A DNA stretch of 5,469 nucleotides from Chryseobacterium sp. (GTDB taxonomy: Bacteria > Bacteroidota > Bacteroidia > Flavobacteriales > Weeksellaceae), in NCBI GenBank assembly GCA_017989575.1, contig JAGNPP010000183.1, forward strand, positions 1-5,469, given 5' to 3'. This document shows, piece by piece, positions 5,277 through 5,469 of this stretch. Both the position numbers and the translations under genes were made by a program. The notes beneath the pieces are model-generated. The model worked only from the letters and a program-made list of their open reading frames with translations. It was not told where the DNA came from and made no database searches. Numbering within the stretch: the first letter of the stretch is position 1; each line of letters begins with the position of its first letter.

Positions 5277-5469
5277 TTAGTCTTGTTTTTTATTGAATTT
5301 CAAAAGTAACAAATTGTCTTTGTACAATTCCAATGTAGTTTCTGTCACCACATATTTGTTCACTTCCTGCAAAACGCTGATGTAGCTGGTTTCCGAAGTC
5401 ATATTGTTGCACATTTTTCTGGTAGAACCAATGTTTTTTGCAGAGAAATTTCCCGCCGAAGTATCAATG
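5277..5469 (-). CDS. META-domain (HslJ-like) protein, C-terminal part
   Basis: This minus-strand frame is cut by the right edge of the window and ends at a TAA read from 5279-5277, giving 63 visible residues. The fragment reads GNFSAKNIGSTRKMCNNM (residues 6-23), then ETSYISVLQEVNKYVV (26-41), then TTLELYKDNLLLLKF (44-58). This is the typical end of a META domain: an 'a.TrmaC' strand with a cysteine (C20 of the fragment), a helix carrying the 'fl..L..v..y' pattern, and a final beta hairpin. META domains occur in HslJ and in many small envelope lipoproteins, and are linked loosely to stress or antibiotic tolerance; the molecular role is unclear. The N-terminus, including any signal peptide or lipobox, lies outside the window. 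The gene converges on the acidic-protein gene, with the two sharing a terminator region. The domain call rests on pattern memory but the match is good. Confidence 0.75.
   Translation of the reverse strand, partial: IDTSAGNFSAKNIGSTRKMCNNMTSETSYISVLQEVNKYVVTETTLELYKDNLLLLKFNKKQD

Noticed and set aside
1..5469. CRISPR array, tRNA, rRNA, transposase, integrase or attachment site
   Set aside because: No regularly spaced repeats, tRNA-like folds, recombinase motifs or paired terminal repeats were seen. The only repeats are the short ones listed.

Overview
The window looks like chromosomal DNA of a flavobacterium (phylum Bacteroidota, class Flavobacteriia; a Chryseobacterium-like Weeksellaceae member is my best guess). 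The DNA is AT-rich, the genes lack Shine-Dalgarno sequences, and two intergenic gaps carry exact matches to the Bacteroidota -7 element TAnnTTTG. The protein styles also fit: a secreted protein with an 'FAQ' signal-peptide end, a META-domain protein and a PIN_3-type toxin. The genus is an inference; there is no marker gene here.

Layout. (1) Positions 1-206 hold the C-terminal end of a PIN-domain protein, probably the toxin of a toxin-antitoxin pair whose antitoxin lies outside the window. (2) Positions 224-1840 hold a compact two-gene module. A 204-residue protein with a PD-(D/E)XK-like active site is followed 3 bp later by a DNA adenine methyltransferase (FAGTG and DPPY motifs). I read this as a type II restriction-modification system whose nuclease is unlikely to be recognised by name. 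(3) Positions 1948-3417 hold a 3-hydroxyacyl-CoA dehydrogenase with all its catalytic residues, followed after 6 bp by a small secreted protein with a DxDGDxxxD calcium-type loop. (4) Positions 3499-4833 encode a multi-pass membrane protein resembling GT-C fold glycosyltransferases. (5) Positions 4910-5152 encode an 80-residue, extremely acidic protein, with a likely promoter of its own and a strong terminator. (6) Positions 5277-5469, on the minus strand, hold the C-terminus of a META/HslJ-like protein that converges on the same terminator.

How the parts relate. The left third (PIN protein plus restriction-modification pair) looks like a small defence or accessory cluster. Sampled stretches of it are lower in GC than the dehydrogenase, although the methyltransferase itself is not uniformly so. 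The right two thirds looks like ordinary chromosome made of short transcription units: fatty-acid or butanoate metabolism, cell-envelope glycan chemistry, and small proteins of unknown role. The most novel item is the putative restriction endonuclease. I see no CRISPR array, tRNA, rRNA, insertion sequence or replication origin.
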